64,000 bases of DNA, taken from Candidatus Paraprochloron terpiosi LD05 (GTDB lineage Bacteria > Cyanobacteriota > Cyanobacteriia > Cyanobacteriales > Prochloraceae). This document shows positions 52,960-61,592 of this stretch, one piece after another. Below the pieces are notes generated by a model. It saw only the letters and a list, made by a program, of their open reading frames with translations. It was not told the DNA's origin and did not search any database. Where the stretch lies: contig CP073341.1 in assembly GCA_018141785.1 (NCBI GenBank), forward strand, positions 1,969,422-2,033,421, written 5' to 3'. Within the stretch, counting starts at the first letter, position 1. Each line of letters starts with the position of its first letter. A program made the position numbers and the translations under genes.

Positions 52960-53292
52960 TCACGAGCTTTCCTCATAGTGATAGCGAGCTTGGAGAAAAT
53001 CAATGCGTTCTTTCCTCACTCGATATATTAGTCGGTGTTCACGAGTGATTCGGCGCGACCAAGTATCAGGATCTAAGTGCTTAAGCAATTCTGGTTTACC
53101 GATACCTTGGAAGGGGTCTTTCATGACTGCTGTGACGAGATCAAACACTTTATCGGCTGTTTGTTTGTCGGTTCTGCACCACCAACGACAATCTTCCCGA
53201 AAACGGTTGGTGAAGAGAGGATATCGAGAAGGTATTTCTAATTCTGACGACCTTGGAAGATTAGATTTTGATTTTTTTTTCTTATCTTTCAA
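52960..53292 (-). CDS. yoeB: YoeB/Txe-family ribosome-dependent mRNA interferase
   Basis: A 110-residue protein whose C-terminal 85 residues are the YoeB fold: FREDCRWWCRTDKQTADKVF, GIGKPELLKHLDPDTWSRRI, EHRLIYRVRKE and the terminal ARYHY. The catalytic Glu, Arg, His and Tyr positions are all represented. It has an extra Lys-rich N-terminus (KDKKKKSKSN), possibly from a start too far upstream. Its start overlaps the antitoxin gene by 11 bp. Confidence 0.85.
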   Translation of the reverse strand: MKDKKKKSKSNLPRSSELEIPSRYPLFTNRFREDCRWWCRTDKQTADKVFDLVTAVMKDPFQGIGKPELLKHLDPDTWSRRITREHRLIYRVRKERIDFLQARYHYEESS

Positions 53293-53578
53293 TACCTAGA
53301 TCCTCCCGCAGTTGATCTAAAGTATGAGGGGAAGAGGGTTCAACATAATCCCACCGTCGAGACTCTTCTAATGCTTCCAAGAGACGACGAGCGTTGGTGG
53401 GCGATCGCAGCAAATAAACAGTTTCTAACAAACGGCGCAGTTCATTAGCAGTCAACAAAGCGATATCCTGATGACCAGAACGTTTAATCACTGCAATAGT
53501 ATTCTCTCTTTCTATTTGCTCTAACAGAGGGGCTAAGTTTTCTTGTGCTTGGGTGTAAGTGGTTTGGAGTTCAAACAT
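53282..53578 (-). CDS. yefM: YefM/Phd-family antitoxin
   Basis: A 98-residue Phd/YefM protein: TYTQAQENLAPLLEQIEREN then TIAVIKRSGHQDIALLTANELRRLLETVYLL is the family core, followed by a flexible acidic tail that would wrap the toxin. It precedes and overlaps yoeB. It would bind its own promoter. It interrupts the regulator-kinase gene pair. Confidence 0.85.
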   Translation of the reverse strand: MFELQTTYTQAQENLAPLLEQIERENTIAVIKRSGHQDIALLTANELRRLLETVYLLRSPTNARRLLEALEESRRWDYVEPSSPHTLDQLREDLGIER

Positions 53579-53680
53579 TTTAATTGTTGTTTCGGCGGTT
53601 TATAGAGTAAGGTATTGATAGCGGTTTTTAATTATCTACAATAAATCATTATTCGAGTTTTGTCAAGGAATTTTTTGGGT

Positions 53681-53758
53681 TTCGCGCAAAGACGCCAAGG
53701 CGCAAAGTTTCCTTATAATAAGGATTTGTTGGGTCATCTTTAAACCCTGTAGGGGTTT
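53681..53758. repeat. Heptamer repeat and AAACCC/GGGGTTT hairpin upstream of yefM
   Basis: cgcgcaaagacgccaaggcg at 53685-53704 and taaaccctgtaggggtttga at 53741-53760. The second unit recurs as aaaccccgtaggggttt at 59128. It lies between the response-regulator stop and yefM. Confidence 0.6.
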
Positions 53759-53799
53759 GATAAATGAGCCAGCAATTTAGGTTCAGGGCAGAAGGTGGG

Positions 53800-54474
53800 C
53801 TACGGTACAAAACGATATCCCAAACCATAGACAGTTTCAATCACTTTTTCACAGTTATACTGAGCTAGTTTTTTCCGCAGCAAACGCATTTGTGCAGCCA
53901 CCACATTACTCATGGGTTCTGCACCTATTTCCCAAAGTCTATCTAAAATGCGATCTCTGGTTAAAACTTGATTTGGGTGTTGGAGAAAATATTCTAACAA
54001 TTGAAACTCCTTGACAGTTAAATCAATCTTATTCTCCCCATACCAAACCATATGAGTATTATAATCCAAAGTGAAGCCCCCCACTTGTAATTGTTGGGGT
54101 TGTAACTGAGGGTAACGCCGTTGTAGAGCGCGGAGTCGTGCTAATAATTCTCTCATCCCAAAAGGCTTAATCAAATAATCATCAGCCCCGGCGTCTAAAC
54201 CCGTCACTTTATCATCCTCAGCGTCTTTCGCCGTTAGCATTAAAATGGGTATTTTATCCTTATGGGAGCGCACCCGTTTTACCAGTTCTAATCCTGACAT
54301 TCCTGGGAGCAACCAATCTACAATAGCTAGAGTATATTCAGTCCACTGATTATCTAAATAATACCATGCTTCCGTACCATCCAAAACCCAGTCTACTATA
54401 TAAGCTTCTTGAGTCAAAGATTTCTTGATTGCCCCTCCCAAATCAGGTTCATCTTCCACCAATAATAACCGCAT
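53800..54474 (-). CDS. OmpR-family response regulator (RppA/NrsR/CopR-like)
   Basis: A 224-residue regulator. Receiver domain (1-115) has the acidic pair EDE, the phosphorylated Asp in LAIVDWLLPGMSG and the Lys in LIKPFG. The winged helix (about 128-224) has VKEFQLLEYFLQHPNQVLTR and GLGYRFVP. It lies 3 bp downstream of the outer-membrane protein gene. It is the natural partner of the kinase at 51509 and probably binds the TTTCAT direct repeats at 56705-56744; both links are inference. Confidence 0.87.
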   Translation of the reverse strand: MRLLLVEDEPDLGGAIKKSLTQEAYIVDWVLDGTEAWYYLDNQWTEYTLAIVDWLLPGMSGLELVKRVRSHKDKIPILMLTAKDAEDDKVTGLDAGADDYLIKPFGMRELLARLRALQRRYPQLQPQQLQVGGFTLDYNTHMVWYGENKIDLTVKEFQLLEYFLQHPNQVLTRDRILDRLWEIGAEPMSNVVAAQMRLLRKKLAQYNCEKVIETVYGLGYRFVP

Positions 54475-54477
54475 AAC

Positions 54478-55230
54478 TCATAAAGAATGTTGAAATCCAG
54501 CAGTAATCCTAAAATCAGGAGAATCAGCCGTTAAACCAGCCCCTGCACCAACTGTGAGCACAGTTAAAGGATGAACTTGGTGACGTACTCCCAATTCTAA
54601 CACATAAGCATCCCGCTCTTCCTCCTCTTCCTGTTCATAGACAAAATCAGTCACCAAAATAGTTTCCGAACCTAAACGGCGACTATAACCCAAAATAGCC
54701 CTTAGACGATTCCTCCTTTCATCGTTACTATCGTAAGTATAAGCTACATTTAAATGGAGGCGATCTACATCAACTGCTTTACCCAAAGTTTTGGTGGCGA
54801 TTAACTTAATAGTACCCTCAAACCCTTCCTCATCAGATGATGTAGGGAAATCCACACTCCCAGAAAGAGCAAAAGCAGGAGTACTCAATCCTTCCGCATT
54901 AAAATTGTAAAACAACTCCAACCCCACATTTCCGATTCCATCCTCAACAGCAGAGCCAAACTGGAAGGGTAGAGTAATTCTACCTTGCCAATTGGGGGCA
55001 AAACCAAATTCTATTCTGGATTCTAACCCAAATTCCTCCCCATTCTCAGTTTGTTGGTACAAAAATTGTCCTTGTAACTCAATCCCTTTATAGGGTATAG
55101 GATAAGCATCCTCCACCTCCGTCGGTAGCCCTTCTTCCAAATTGAGGTGATCCGCAGCTTTTACCATTCCTGAACCCATAAAACCCCATATTACCAAGGC
55201 TATGGCTATTCTCTTCCCTATTAATTTCAT
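54478..55230 (-). CDS. Exported beta-barrel-like outer membrane protein
   Basis: A 250-residue protein with a signal peptide (cleavage after VKA, residue 25) and alternating beta strands ending in a C-terminal aromatic-type strand (FRITAGFQHSL). It resembles the family labelled 'MetA-pathway of phenol degradation', a group of small outer-membrane channels. Sits between the His/Met-rich exported protein gene and the response regulator in one operon. Possibly a metal or small-solute channel; no substrate can be given. Confidence 0.65.
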   Translation of the reverse strand: MKLIGKRIAIALVIWGFMGSGMVKAADHLNLEEGLPTEVEDAYPIPYKGIELQGQFLYQQTENGEEFGLESRIEFGFAPNWQGRITLPFQFGSAVEDGIGNVGLELFYNFNAEGLSTPAFALSGSVDFPTSSDEEGFEGTIKLIATKTLGKAVDVDRLHLNVAYTYDSNDERRNRLRAILGYSRRLGSETILVTDFVYEQEEEEERDAYVLELGVRHQVHPLTVLTVGAGAGLTADSPDFRITAGFQHSL

Positions 55231-55287
55231 TTTTCCCTTTACTCCTACTAAAATCTGCGCCTCTGCGCCTCTGTGTGAAACAATCCC

Positions 55288-56652
55288 CTAATTCATAAAA
55301 GCCCCAGCCTCAGGTTCTTGCTCCATAGAAATAGGTTCAATATCGGGAAGATTGGCATATTTTTGTTCCCAACCCTTCAACATAGCCTCAATCATTATGG
55401 GGGGAATTTCTCCAGGTTCCCGCACTGCTGGAGAAAGGTTCATATCGGGCATAATCTCCATCATAGCATCCAGAAAAGAACCGGGAATTTCTCCCTCTTG
55501 AATACCCGGAGTCAGTTTCAATTTCAACTGGGCTTTCAGTTGCTGTTGTACTTCTGGACTTATACTACCATGGTGCATAGATCCATGACTTCCATGATGT
55601 TCCATCATCTCATTCAGCATTTCCATCATAATCCCCGTCATGGCTCCATCCACAGTTTTCAACCAATCGTCATAAACCAAGGGATTGATATTGGCCTTGG
55701 GAGTAGTAAACTTCCGCACTAACTTCTCATCTCCCGGTTGATAACTCATAGCGTCCAAAACCCGATAGAGTTCCTTTCGCTTTTGAGCTATCGTCCAACC
55801 CTCATAGGCAAAAATATCGTAAGTAATACCGTGGAGCATATGCAGGTTATCAAATACATTAGCCGTTTCTGGAGATAGACGACTGTAGCGAGGAGAACCT
55901 TCCCGACTCAGCAGCATGCGCATGGGGGGGTTAGGAATGACATGTTCCCGGAATAGATCCTCCATTTTCTCAATCATCCTATCCTGCTCCTCATCATTAC
56001 CTCCTATCATCATGGACTCATAGACAGCAGGATGCCACCAGTGAGCAGCATAAAAGAAATTGTTGTTTTTGGTATAATAATTCCGGGTGAGGCTAAAATA
56101 GGGCTTCATCATTACCCCAGCGCGACGCATGGTTACATCTAAAGGAGCGGGACTGAGAACAATATCCTTGTAAGTGGATGTATAGTAGTCATAGACTTCC
56201 TTCAGCGCCTTTTCTTTTTCTTCCCAAGGAATACTTTTCGCCGCCATCACATCTTCAGTCATTTCATGGAGTAAGTGAACCGAGTCAATAGTGCGGAAAA
56301 GTCGCCAAGTGGCGCGAGCTGCATAAGGAGCATATAATTCCATTGTTGGCTCGATGCGAGGTGGGTTATTGTAGACAGCAATAATTTCCTCGTAAAGTTT
56401 AGTATCCGCTTTAGCGTGATTCTGGAAAGGAGTTAAAAGTAAAACATCGTGGAGTTTACTGTGGGCGAAATGAAGCGCTCCTGCTACCCGGTAACTACGA
56501 CGATGACGGTTGTAGAAAGCTAGTTGGTAAGGGGTGCGGGGGTGAGCGATGCCATTTCTTTGTTCCCCTCGTAGGGTTTGGGGTACTGCAACTATAGCTA
56601 AAGTAGCGGCGATCGCCGCCGTTATGAGTTTTTCGAGCCGTTTACCTTTCAT
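55288..56652 (-). CDS. His/Met-rich exported protein of unknown function
   Basis: A 454-residue protein with a signal peptide (residues 1-30). The body is mostly helical and I recognise no domain. It holds many His and Met residues, with a cluster MMEHHGSHGSMHHGS near residue 360 and Met-rich helices (MTGIMMEMLNEMM, FLDAMMEIMPDMN). Such clusters bind Cu+ or other soft metals. It is the first gene of an operon with the outer-membrane protein and response regulator, and divergent from two small membrane proteins with their own His cluster. A periplasmic metal sensor, store or carrier is plausible but unproven. Confidence 0.6.
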   Translation of the reverse strand: MKGKRLEKLITAAIAATLAIVAVPQTLRGEQRNGIAHPRTPYQLAFYNRHRRSYRVAGALHFAHSKLHDVLLLTPFQNHAKADTKLYEEIIAVYNNPPRIEPTMELYAPYAARATWRLFRTIDSVHLLHEMTEDVMAAKSIPWEEKEKALKEVYDYYTSTYKDIVLSPAPLDVTMRRAGVMMKPYFSLTRNYYTKNNNFFYAAHWWHPAVYESMMIGGNDEEQDRMIEKMEDLFREHVIPNPPMRMLLSREGSPRYSRLSPETANVFDNLHMLHGITYDIFAYEGWTIAQKRKELYRVLDAMSYQPGDEKLVRKFTTPKANINPLVYDDWLKTVDGAMTGIMMEMLNEMMEHHGSHGSMHHGSISPEVQQQLKAQLKLKLTPGIQEGEIPGSFLDAMMEIMPDMNLSPAVREPGEIPPIMIEAMLKGWEQKYANLPDIEPISMEQEPEAGAFMN

Positions 56653-56704
56653 AGTCTTTGAGAGATAATCATTTTTCTGCTTGTTTTTACCTTCTCAAAG
56701 AAAT

Positions 56705-56744
56705 GTGAAATCCCGATGAAATCCTCCTTTCATTTTCATTTCAT
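56705..56744. promoter_or_regulatory. Two TTTCAT-N5-TTTCAT type operators between divergent genes
   Basis: Plus strand 56728-56744: TTTCAT-TTTCA-TTTCAT, a perfect direct repeat with 11-bp spacing. Minus strand 56721-56705: TTTCAT-CGGGA-TTTCAC, the same arrangement facing the other way. Direct hexamers spaced by five bases suit a tandem OmpR-family dimer, one site for each divergent transcript. As I recall, a motif of this kind was described for the copper regulator CopR of Synechocystis. Confidence 0.65.
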
Positions 56745-56769
56745 ATTTTCTTCCTAAACAGGATAGAAT

Positions 56770-57063
56770 ATGAAATTGAAGCTAATCATTGCTACCCAGA
56801 CGAAGTTTGCACTCCAAACTCAACCCTTACTAGCCCACAGTGGACACCAACACGGTACGGAGCACGTTCAAGAAGAGAAAAAAGCCCTTCCCGAAGAACC
56901 AACCAGCTCCGAGATAACCCAACCTTCCCAACTCTCAGAACCTGCTATAATTTCCCATAGCAGCACCAATTTTATCCCCCAACCAGGAGAATTAATCTTA
57001 TTGTTACTATTAACTTTTCCATGGATCTTGTTTTTAATCAAACAGAAAATTAATAATCAATAG
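56770..57063 (+). CDS. Small His-containing membrane protein
   Basis: A 97-residue protein with the sequence LLAHSGHQHGTEHVQEE near the N-terminus (four His in ten residues), a Pro/Ser-rich middle and one C-terminal membrane segment (LILLLLLTFPWILFLI). The likely topology places the His cluster outside. It is divergent from the His/Met-rich gene and shares its operator region. A metal-binding accessory role is inferred. The start at 56770 lacks a classic ribosome site. Confidence 0.55.
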   Translation: MKLKLIIATQTKFALQTQPLLAHSGHQHGTEHVQEEKKALPEEPTSSEITQPSQLSEPAIISHSSTNFIPQPGELILLLLLTFPWILFLIKQKINNQ

Positions 57064-57102
57064 TAATCCTCATTTCTAGAGTTCCATTGTGCTATACTAA
57101 CT

Positions 57103-57390
57103 ATGGTAATTAATAAAGCCTCCCTCCGTCAACTCCACTCTTCCCTTGCACCCATCGTCATTTTGCCAGTGCTTTTGACACTCATAACAGGTTCCCTATT
57201 TCAGGTGGCAGTACTCACTGGCAAAAGTAATGAATTTAGCTGGCTGTTAGAATTGCACCGAGGTAAATTTGGTCGGATTAACTTAGAAATGATTTATCCT
57301 TTTCTCAACGCTTTCAGTCTTTTAATGCTATCATCAACTGGAATAACTATCTGGTTCCAAACCAGACAGCGTCGTCACAAAAAATATTAA
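57103..57390 (+). CDS. Small PepSY-TM-like membrane protein
   Basis: A 95-residue protein with two membrane segments. LRQLHSSLAPIVILPVLLTL, then ITGSLF and a later LLELHRGKFG with LLMLSSTGITIWFQTRQR, follow the layout of PepSY-associated membrane proteins (helix with His, TG, second His, helix with TG and basic end). PepSY-TM proteins often act in metal or siderophore reduction. It lies 39 bp after the His-containing gene, probably one transcript. Confidence 0.55.
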   Translation: MVINKASLRQLHSSLAPIVILPVLLTLITGSLFQVAVLTGKSNEFSWLLELHRGKFGRINLEMIYPFLNAFSLLMLSSTGITIWFQTRQRRHKKY

Positions 57391-57790
57391 CAACCATGAT
57401 GACTTTCAGAGACAGACTTTTGTTTCCAGCAGTTTTCTAACAACTGTATTCTGTATTTATACAAAAACCTGCTGGGGTTCCAAACCGACTGTGAGTTAAA
57501 GAGAGGTTGGTTGAAATATTCCCAAATAGGGAGGCACAATAGTTTTAGTTTCCGGTTCATCATTATATAATTTCCAGAATTGGTTTATTTATTAAAGACA
57601 GCTTTCATAGAAAGCCCTTTATTACTAATATGCCAAAAGTACCTTTCGAGCTGCTAGCTAGTATTGCGGAATATTAACTTCCCCCCGTCCCTAACTAAGT
57701 AATTTTACTCACTACAGCTGCCAAACCAAACTCAAAATCCCCAAACTGCTGCTTATTCCCGTAATAATTTGTAACTAATTTTCAAAATAA
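57391..57790. other. 400-bp gap with no recognisable gene
   Basis: AT-rich sequence between the PepSY-like gene and folB. I see no coding frame, tRNA, or strong hairpin. Confidence 0.5.
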
Positions 57791-58153
57791 TTAACACTTC
57801 CTTGTAATATCGATGATAATGTTACCTCCAAAGTCAGGAATAGGAGCAGCAGGTTTAGATAACTGCACCCGCACTTGCTTAATGCCATCTAATTGTAAAA
57901 TATCCTCAGCAATAACAGCAGCTAACTTCTCCACTAGGTTAAACTTAGCCGTTTTCACCAACTCCTTAACCCGGGCGATCGCCTGTCGATAATCCGCAGT
58001 ATCTTCTAGATCATCGCTTTTTCCAGCCTTGGACAAATCCAGCCATAAAGTGAGATTCACCTCAAACCATTGTCCCAATACCCGTTCTTCTTCTAAAAAC
58101 CCAGTGTATCCATAGCAGCGAATACCCTCAATCCGAATCGAATCCATTGTCAT
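57791..58153 (-). CDS. folB: Dihydroneopterin aldolase
   Basis: A 120-residue FolB with IRIEGIRCYGYTGFLEEERV (the Tyr and Glu of the active site), a central DTADYRQA and the terminal SKPAAPIPDFGGNIIIDI containing the catalytic-type Lys and Pro. It acts in folate synthesis. It follows glyQ by 29 bp and may be co-transcribed. ATG at 58147 is an alternative start. Confidence 0.92.
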   Translation of the reverse strand: MTMDSIRIEGIRCYGYTGFLEEERVLGQWFEVNLTLWLDLSKAGKSDDLEDTADYRQAIARVKELVKTAKFNLVEKLAAVIAEDILQLDGIKQVRVQLSKPAAPIPDFGGNIIIDITRKC

Positions 58154-58182
58154 TACCTTTTATCTTCCTTTTACCCTTTTCC

Positions 58183-59094
58183 CTATGTAGCTTGTTTTAA
58201 AGGAAATCCCAAACTTTCCCGCTGTTGGAGATAACCTTGAGCTACAAGACGAGCCAAATTCCGAATCCTGCCAATATAGCGAGTTCGTTCTGCCACAGCA
58301 ATAACCCCCCTCGCATCCAACAAATTAAAAGTGTGAGAGCACTTCAGCACATAATCTAAACTTGGCATTATCAAAGAGCGCTCTATTAGATCCTTTGCTT
58401 CCTCCTCATAAAGAGAAAAAAGCTTAAACAGCAAATCTGGATTAGAAGCCTCAAAATTATAAGTGCACTGCTCAATTTCTCCTTGCAGAAAAATCTCCCC
58501 ATAGGTAATCCTGTCGTTCCACTGAATCTTCACCATAGCATCCACATCTTGAAGATACATGGCCAAACGCTCCAAACCATAGGTAATCTCAATAGACACC
58601 GGACGACAATCAATGCCCCCACACTGCTGGAAATAAGTAAATTGGGTGATTTCCATTCCATCCAGCCACACTTCCCAACCTACACCCCAAGCTCCCAAAG
58701 TGGGAGACTCCCAATTATCTTCCACAAACCGAATATCGTGATTTTCTGGTTTAATCCCCAAAGCTGCTAGAGAATCCAGATATAAATCCTGGATATTTTC
58801 AAGTGAAGGCTTAATCAACACTTGGTACTGAAAATAGTGCTGAAAGCGATTGGGATTTTCCCCGTACCGTCCATCCGTCGGACGGCGACAAGGTTCCACA
58901 TAGGCTACAGCCCAAGGTTCTGGTCCCAGAGCACGGAGAAACGTATGGTGACTCATAGTGCCAGCGCCTTTCTCTGTGTCGTAGGGTTGGAGGATGCAAC
59001 AGCCGCGATCGCCCCAAAATTGATTTAATATGGCAATGATTGTTTGAAAATTAGCAGGCACGTTTAAATAAGATTTAGGCACACTTCCCCTCAT
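58183..59094 (-). CDS. glyQ: Glycyl-tRNA synthetase alpha subunit
   Basis: A 303-residue catalytic subunit of the bacterial alpha2beta2 GlyRS. Class II motifs are visible in [39 protein letters not shown] and the terminal [20 protein letters not shown]. The partner glyS is not in the window, as is common in cyanobacteria. Confidence 0.96.
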   Translation of the reverse strand: MRGSVPKSYLNVPANFQTIIAILNQFWGDRGCCILQPYDTEKGAGTMSHHTFLRALGPEPWAVAYVEPCRRPTDGRYGENPNRFQHYFQYQVLIKPSLENIQDLYLDSLAALGIKPENHDIRFVEDNWESPTLGAWGVGWEVWLDGMEITQFTYFQQCGGIDCRPVSIEITYGLERLAMYLQDVDAMVKIQWNDRITYGEIFLQGEIEQCTYNFEASNPDLLFKLFSLYEEEAKDLIERSLIMPSLDYVLKCSHTFNLLDARGVIAVAERTRYIGRIRNLARLVAQGYLQQRESLGFPLKQAT

Positions 59095-59127
59095 AGTATA
59101 GCGCTTCGCTCTGGTGTGGGGAAATTT

Positions 59128-59144
59128 AAACCCCGTAGGGGTTT
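59128..59144. terminator. AAACCCC/GGGGTTT hairpin with T run
   Basis: AAACCCC-gta-GGGGTTT followed by a T, a 7-bp perfect stem with a short loop. It lies in the 348-bp gap between divergent glyQ and mysA. The rest of the gap (59145-59442) should hold the mysA promoter, but no factor site is obvious. Confidence 0.45.
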
Positions 59145-59442
59145 TATAAGTGCTGCGAAGCCTCCCGGGTATGTTTTTCGATAATCAGGGTTTCAGCCCC
59201 TTGATTGACAATTCGTTACAATGCTTGAGACCATGTTCCCCCTTCCCGAAACAAAAATTAAAGTTACTCTCATAATATGTCCTAGTGAGATTTTGAGGTA
59301 AAACAGCCTGGTGGCAAGAGTTATAGCGATTATGAAGATTATAAGTAACTGTAATTCTATCCAAATTTAATCTAGACTGAGATTAAAATTTCGCAACAAC
59401 ATGTAATAATTATACATATTGGCCAAAAGAAAGCACATTTAA

Positions 59443-60687
59443 ATGAGTAGCATTAAAGCACAGTACAAAGCAACAGATAAAGCTTTCCACGTTGAAGGCT
59501 ACGAGAAAATTGAATTTAGCCTGATGTATCAGGATGGGGCATTCCAGATTGGCAGCACCGAGATTGCCAACAGTTACAAAGAGTTTGGGCGTTGCCTCAT
59601 GGTTGTGGATGAGACGGTTTACCAACTCTATGGGGAGCAAATCCGCCAATACTTCCATCACTACCAAATTCAGCTCAAGGTTTTCCCCATCACCATTAAG
59701 GAAACCGATAAAACAATCCAGAGCTTTGAGAAAATTGTAGATGCTTTTGCCGACTTTGGCTTAGTCCGCAAAGAACCCGTGCTCGTAGTGGGTGGGGGTT
59801 TAATTACGGACGTCACCGGATTTGCCTGTTCTGCCTATCGCCGCAGTAGCAACTACATCCGCGTTCCTACCACATTAATTGGTCTCATTGACGCCAGTGT
59901 AGCCATTAAAGTTGCCGTCAACCATGGCAAATTGAAGAATCGTCTGGGTGCCTATCACGCATCCAAAAAGGTGATTTTGGACTTCTCCTTCTTAAAGACC
60001 CTCCCCCAAAGTCAGATTCGCAACGGCATGGCAGAGCTCATCAAAATTGCCGTGGTTGCCAATGGGGAAATCTTTAATCTGTTGGAACAGTATGGTAAAG
60101 ACCTGCTCTACACCCATTTCGGCTATCTCAATGGAACTCCTGAACTGCGAGAAATAGCCCATAAAGTGACCTACGACGCCATCGACACCATGTTGCAGCT
60201 GGAGGTGCCCAACCTCCATGAACTGGACTTAGATCGGGTAATTGCCTATGGTCACACCTGGAGTCCCACTTTGGAACTGGCTCCAGAAATTCCCATGTAC
60301 CATGGTCACGGCGTCAATATTGACATGGCACTGTCCGCCACCATTGCCTGGTTGCGGGGATACATCACCACCCAAGACCGGGACCGGATCTTAGGACTCA
60401 TGAGCCGTATTGGTCTAGCTTTGGATAGCCCCTACCTAACCCCGGAACTCCTCTGGAAAGCAACCCAGTCTATCACCCTCACCCGAGATGGTTTGCAGCG
60501 AGCAGCGGTTCCCAAACCCATTGGAACTTGCTACTTCATCAATGACCTGAAAAAAGATGAATTAGAGCGAGCCTTGGTGACCCACAAGGAAATTTGCAGC
60601 ACCATGGCTCGGGATGGAGATGGAGTTGACATGTACATGACCTTGGATCAACCCAAGGAAAATAGTCCTATTTTGGTTGGGGCATAA
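59443..60687 (+). CDS. mysA: Demethyl-4-deoxygadusol synthase
   Basis: A 414-residue sugar-phosphate cyclase of the dehydroquinate-synthase fold. It closes sedoheptulose 7-phosphate to demethyl-4-deoxygadusol, the first MAA step. Visible motifs: NAD site [38 protein letters not shown], and metal ligands in [10 protein letters not shown] and [13 protein letters not shown]. Context with an O-methyltransferase and two ATP-grasp ligases identifies it as MysA. Five bases separate it from mysB. Confidence 0.95.
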   Translation: MSSIKAQYKATDKAFHVEGYEKIEFSLMYQDGAFQIGSTEIANSYKEFGRCLMVVDETVYQLYGEQIRQYFHHYQIQLKVFPITIKETDKTIQSFEKIVDAFADFGLVRKEPVLVVGGGLITDVTGFACSAYRRSSNYIRVPTTLIGLIDASVAIKVAVNHGKLKNRLGAYHASKKVILDFSFLKTLPQSQIRNGMAELIKIAVVANGEIFNLLEQYGKDLLYTHFGYLNGTPELREIAHKVTYDAIDTMLQLEVPNLHELDLDRVIAYGHTWSPTLELAPEIPMYHGHGVNIDMALSATIAWLRGYITTQDRDRILGLMSRIGLALDSPYLTPELLWKATQSITLTRDGLQRAAVPKPIGTCYFINDLKKDELERALVTHKEICSTMARDGDGVDMYMTLDQPKENSPILVGA

Positions 60688-60692
60688 ATTTC

Positions 60693-61508
60693 ATGGCAAT
60701 TTCTAGACCCGTTACACCCCTGGGTATTCTGGCAGAAAAGTTAGCAAGATTAGCCCACCAGGTAAAAGAGACATCAGATATTCCAACGGACATAGCAAAA
60801 GCCATCGCTGAATGTAATCAGTTAGCCTCCGGCTTAGATCCCTACCTGGAAGCCTGCACCACCAGTCCATCCAAACCTTTAGTCGCCTTAGACGAAAAGA
60901 CCAAAGCAGAAGACTGGAGCCAGCGTTTTTCTGATGGAGAAACTGTACGCCAGTTAGAACAGGAAATGCTTTCCGGGCACATTGAGGGACAAACATTGAA
61001 AATGATTGTCCACATGACCAAAGCCAAAAAGGTTCTGGAAATAGGCATGTTCACCGGCTATTCTGCCCTGGCTATGGCGGAGAGCCTTCCCCAGGACGGG
61101 CAACTCATTGCCTGTGAAGTGGATAGCTACGTAGCCGACTTTGCCCAAAACTGTTTCCAGTCCAGTCCCCATGGTAGCAAAATTACCGTTCAGGTTGGTC
61201 CCGCTCTAGATACTATGCATCAGTTAGCTGATGAGGGACAGTCCTTCGATTTAGTCTTCATTGATGCTGACAAAAAAGAGTATTGGGATTACTTCCAAGT
61301 GCTCTTAGATAGGAATCTCTTGTCCCCTGGTGGATTTATTTGTGTAGACAATACCTTATATCAGGGACAAGCCTACCTAAGCAATAGTAACCGTAGCCCC
61401 AATGGGGAGGCGATCGCTAACTTCAACCAACAGATAGCCGCAGATAAGCGGGTTGAGCAGGTTCTCCTGCCCCTGCGGGATGGGTTCACCATCATTCGAC
61501 GAATTTAG
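60693..61508 (+). CDS. mysB: 4-deoxygadusol O-methyltransferase
   Basis: A 271-residue SAM-dependent methyltransferase of the catechol-OMT type. The SAM motif is VLEIGMFTGYSALAMAESLP, the metal and substrate site DLVFIDADKKEYWDYF, and GGFICVDNTL. It turns demethyl-4-deoxygadusol into 4-deoxygadusol. It follows mysA by 5 bp and precedes mysC by 84 bp. Confidence 0.95.
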   Translation: MAISRPVTPLGILAEKLARLAHQVKETSDIPTDIAKAIAECNQLASGLDPYLEACTTSPSKPLVALDEKTKAEDWSQRFSDGETVRQLEQEMLSGHIEGQTLKMIVHMTKAKKVLEIGMFTGYSALAMAESLPQDGQLIACEVDSYVADFAQNCFQSSPHGSKITVQVGPALDTMHQLADEGQSFDLVFIDADKKEYWDYFQVLLDRNLLSPGGFICVDNTLYQGQAYLSNSNRSPNGEAIANFNQQIAADKRVEQVLLPLRDGFTIIRRI

Positions 61509-61515
61509 TGCAATA

Positions 61516-61552
61516 GTAGGTTGGGTAGAGCGCAAGCGTTACCCAACTTATT
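61516..61552. repeat. Palindrome between mysB and mysC
   Basis: gtaggttgggtagagcgcaa then gcgttacccaactta: AGTTGGGTA-type arms form a hairpin of about 9 bp. It is of the same family as the unit at 52911. It might attenuate transcription into mysC, which is only a guess. Confidence 0.55.
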
Positions 61553-61592
61553 ATTTCTGATTATGATAAAGTTAGCTTGATATTCCTGTGCA

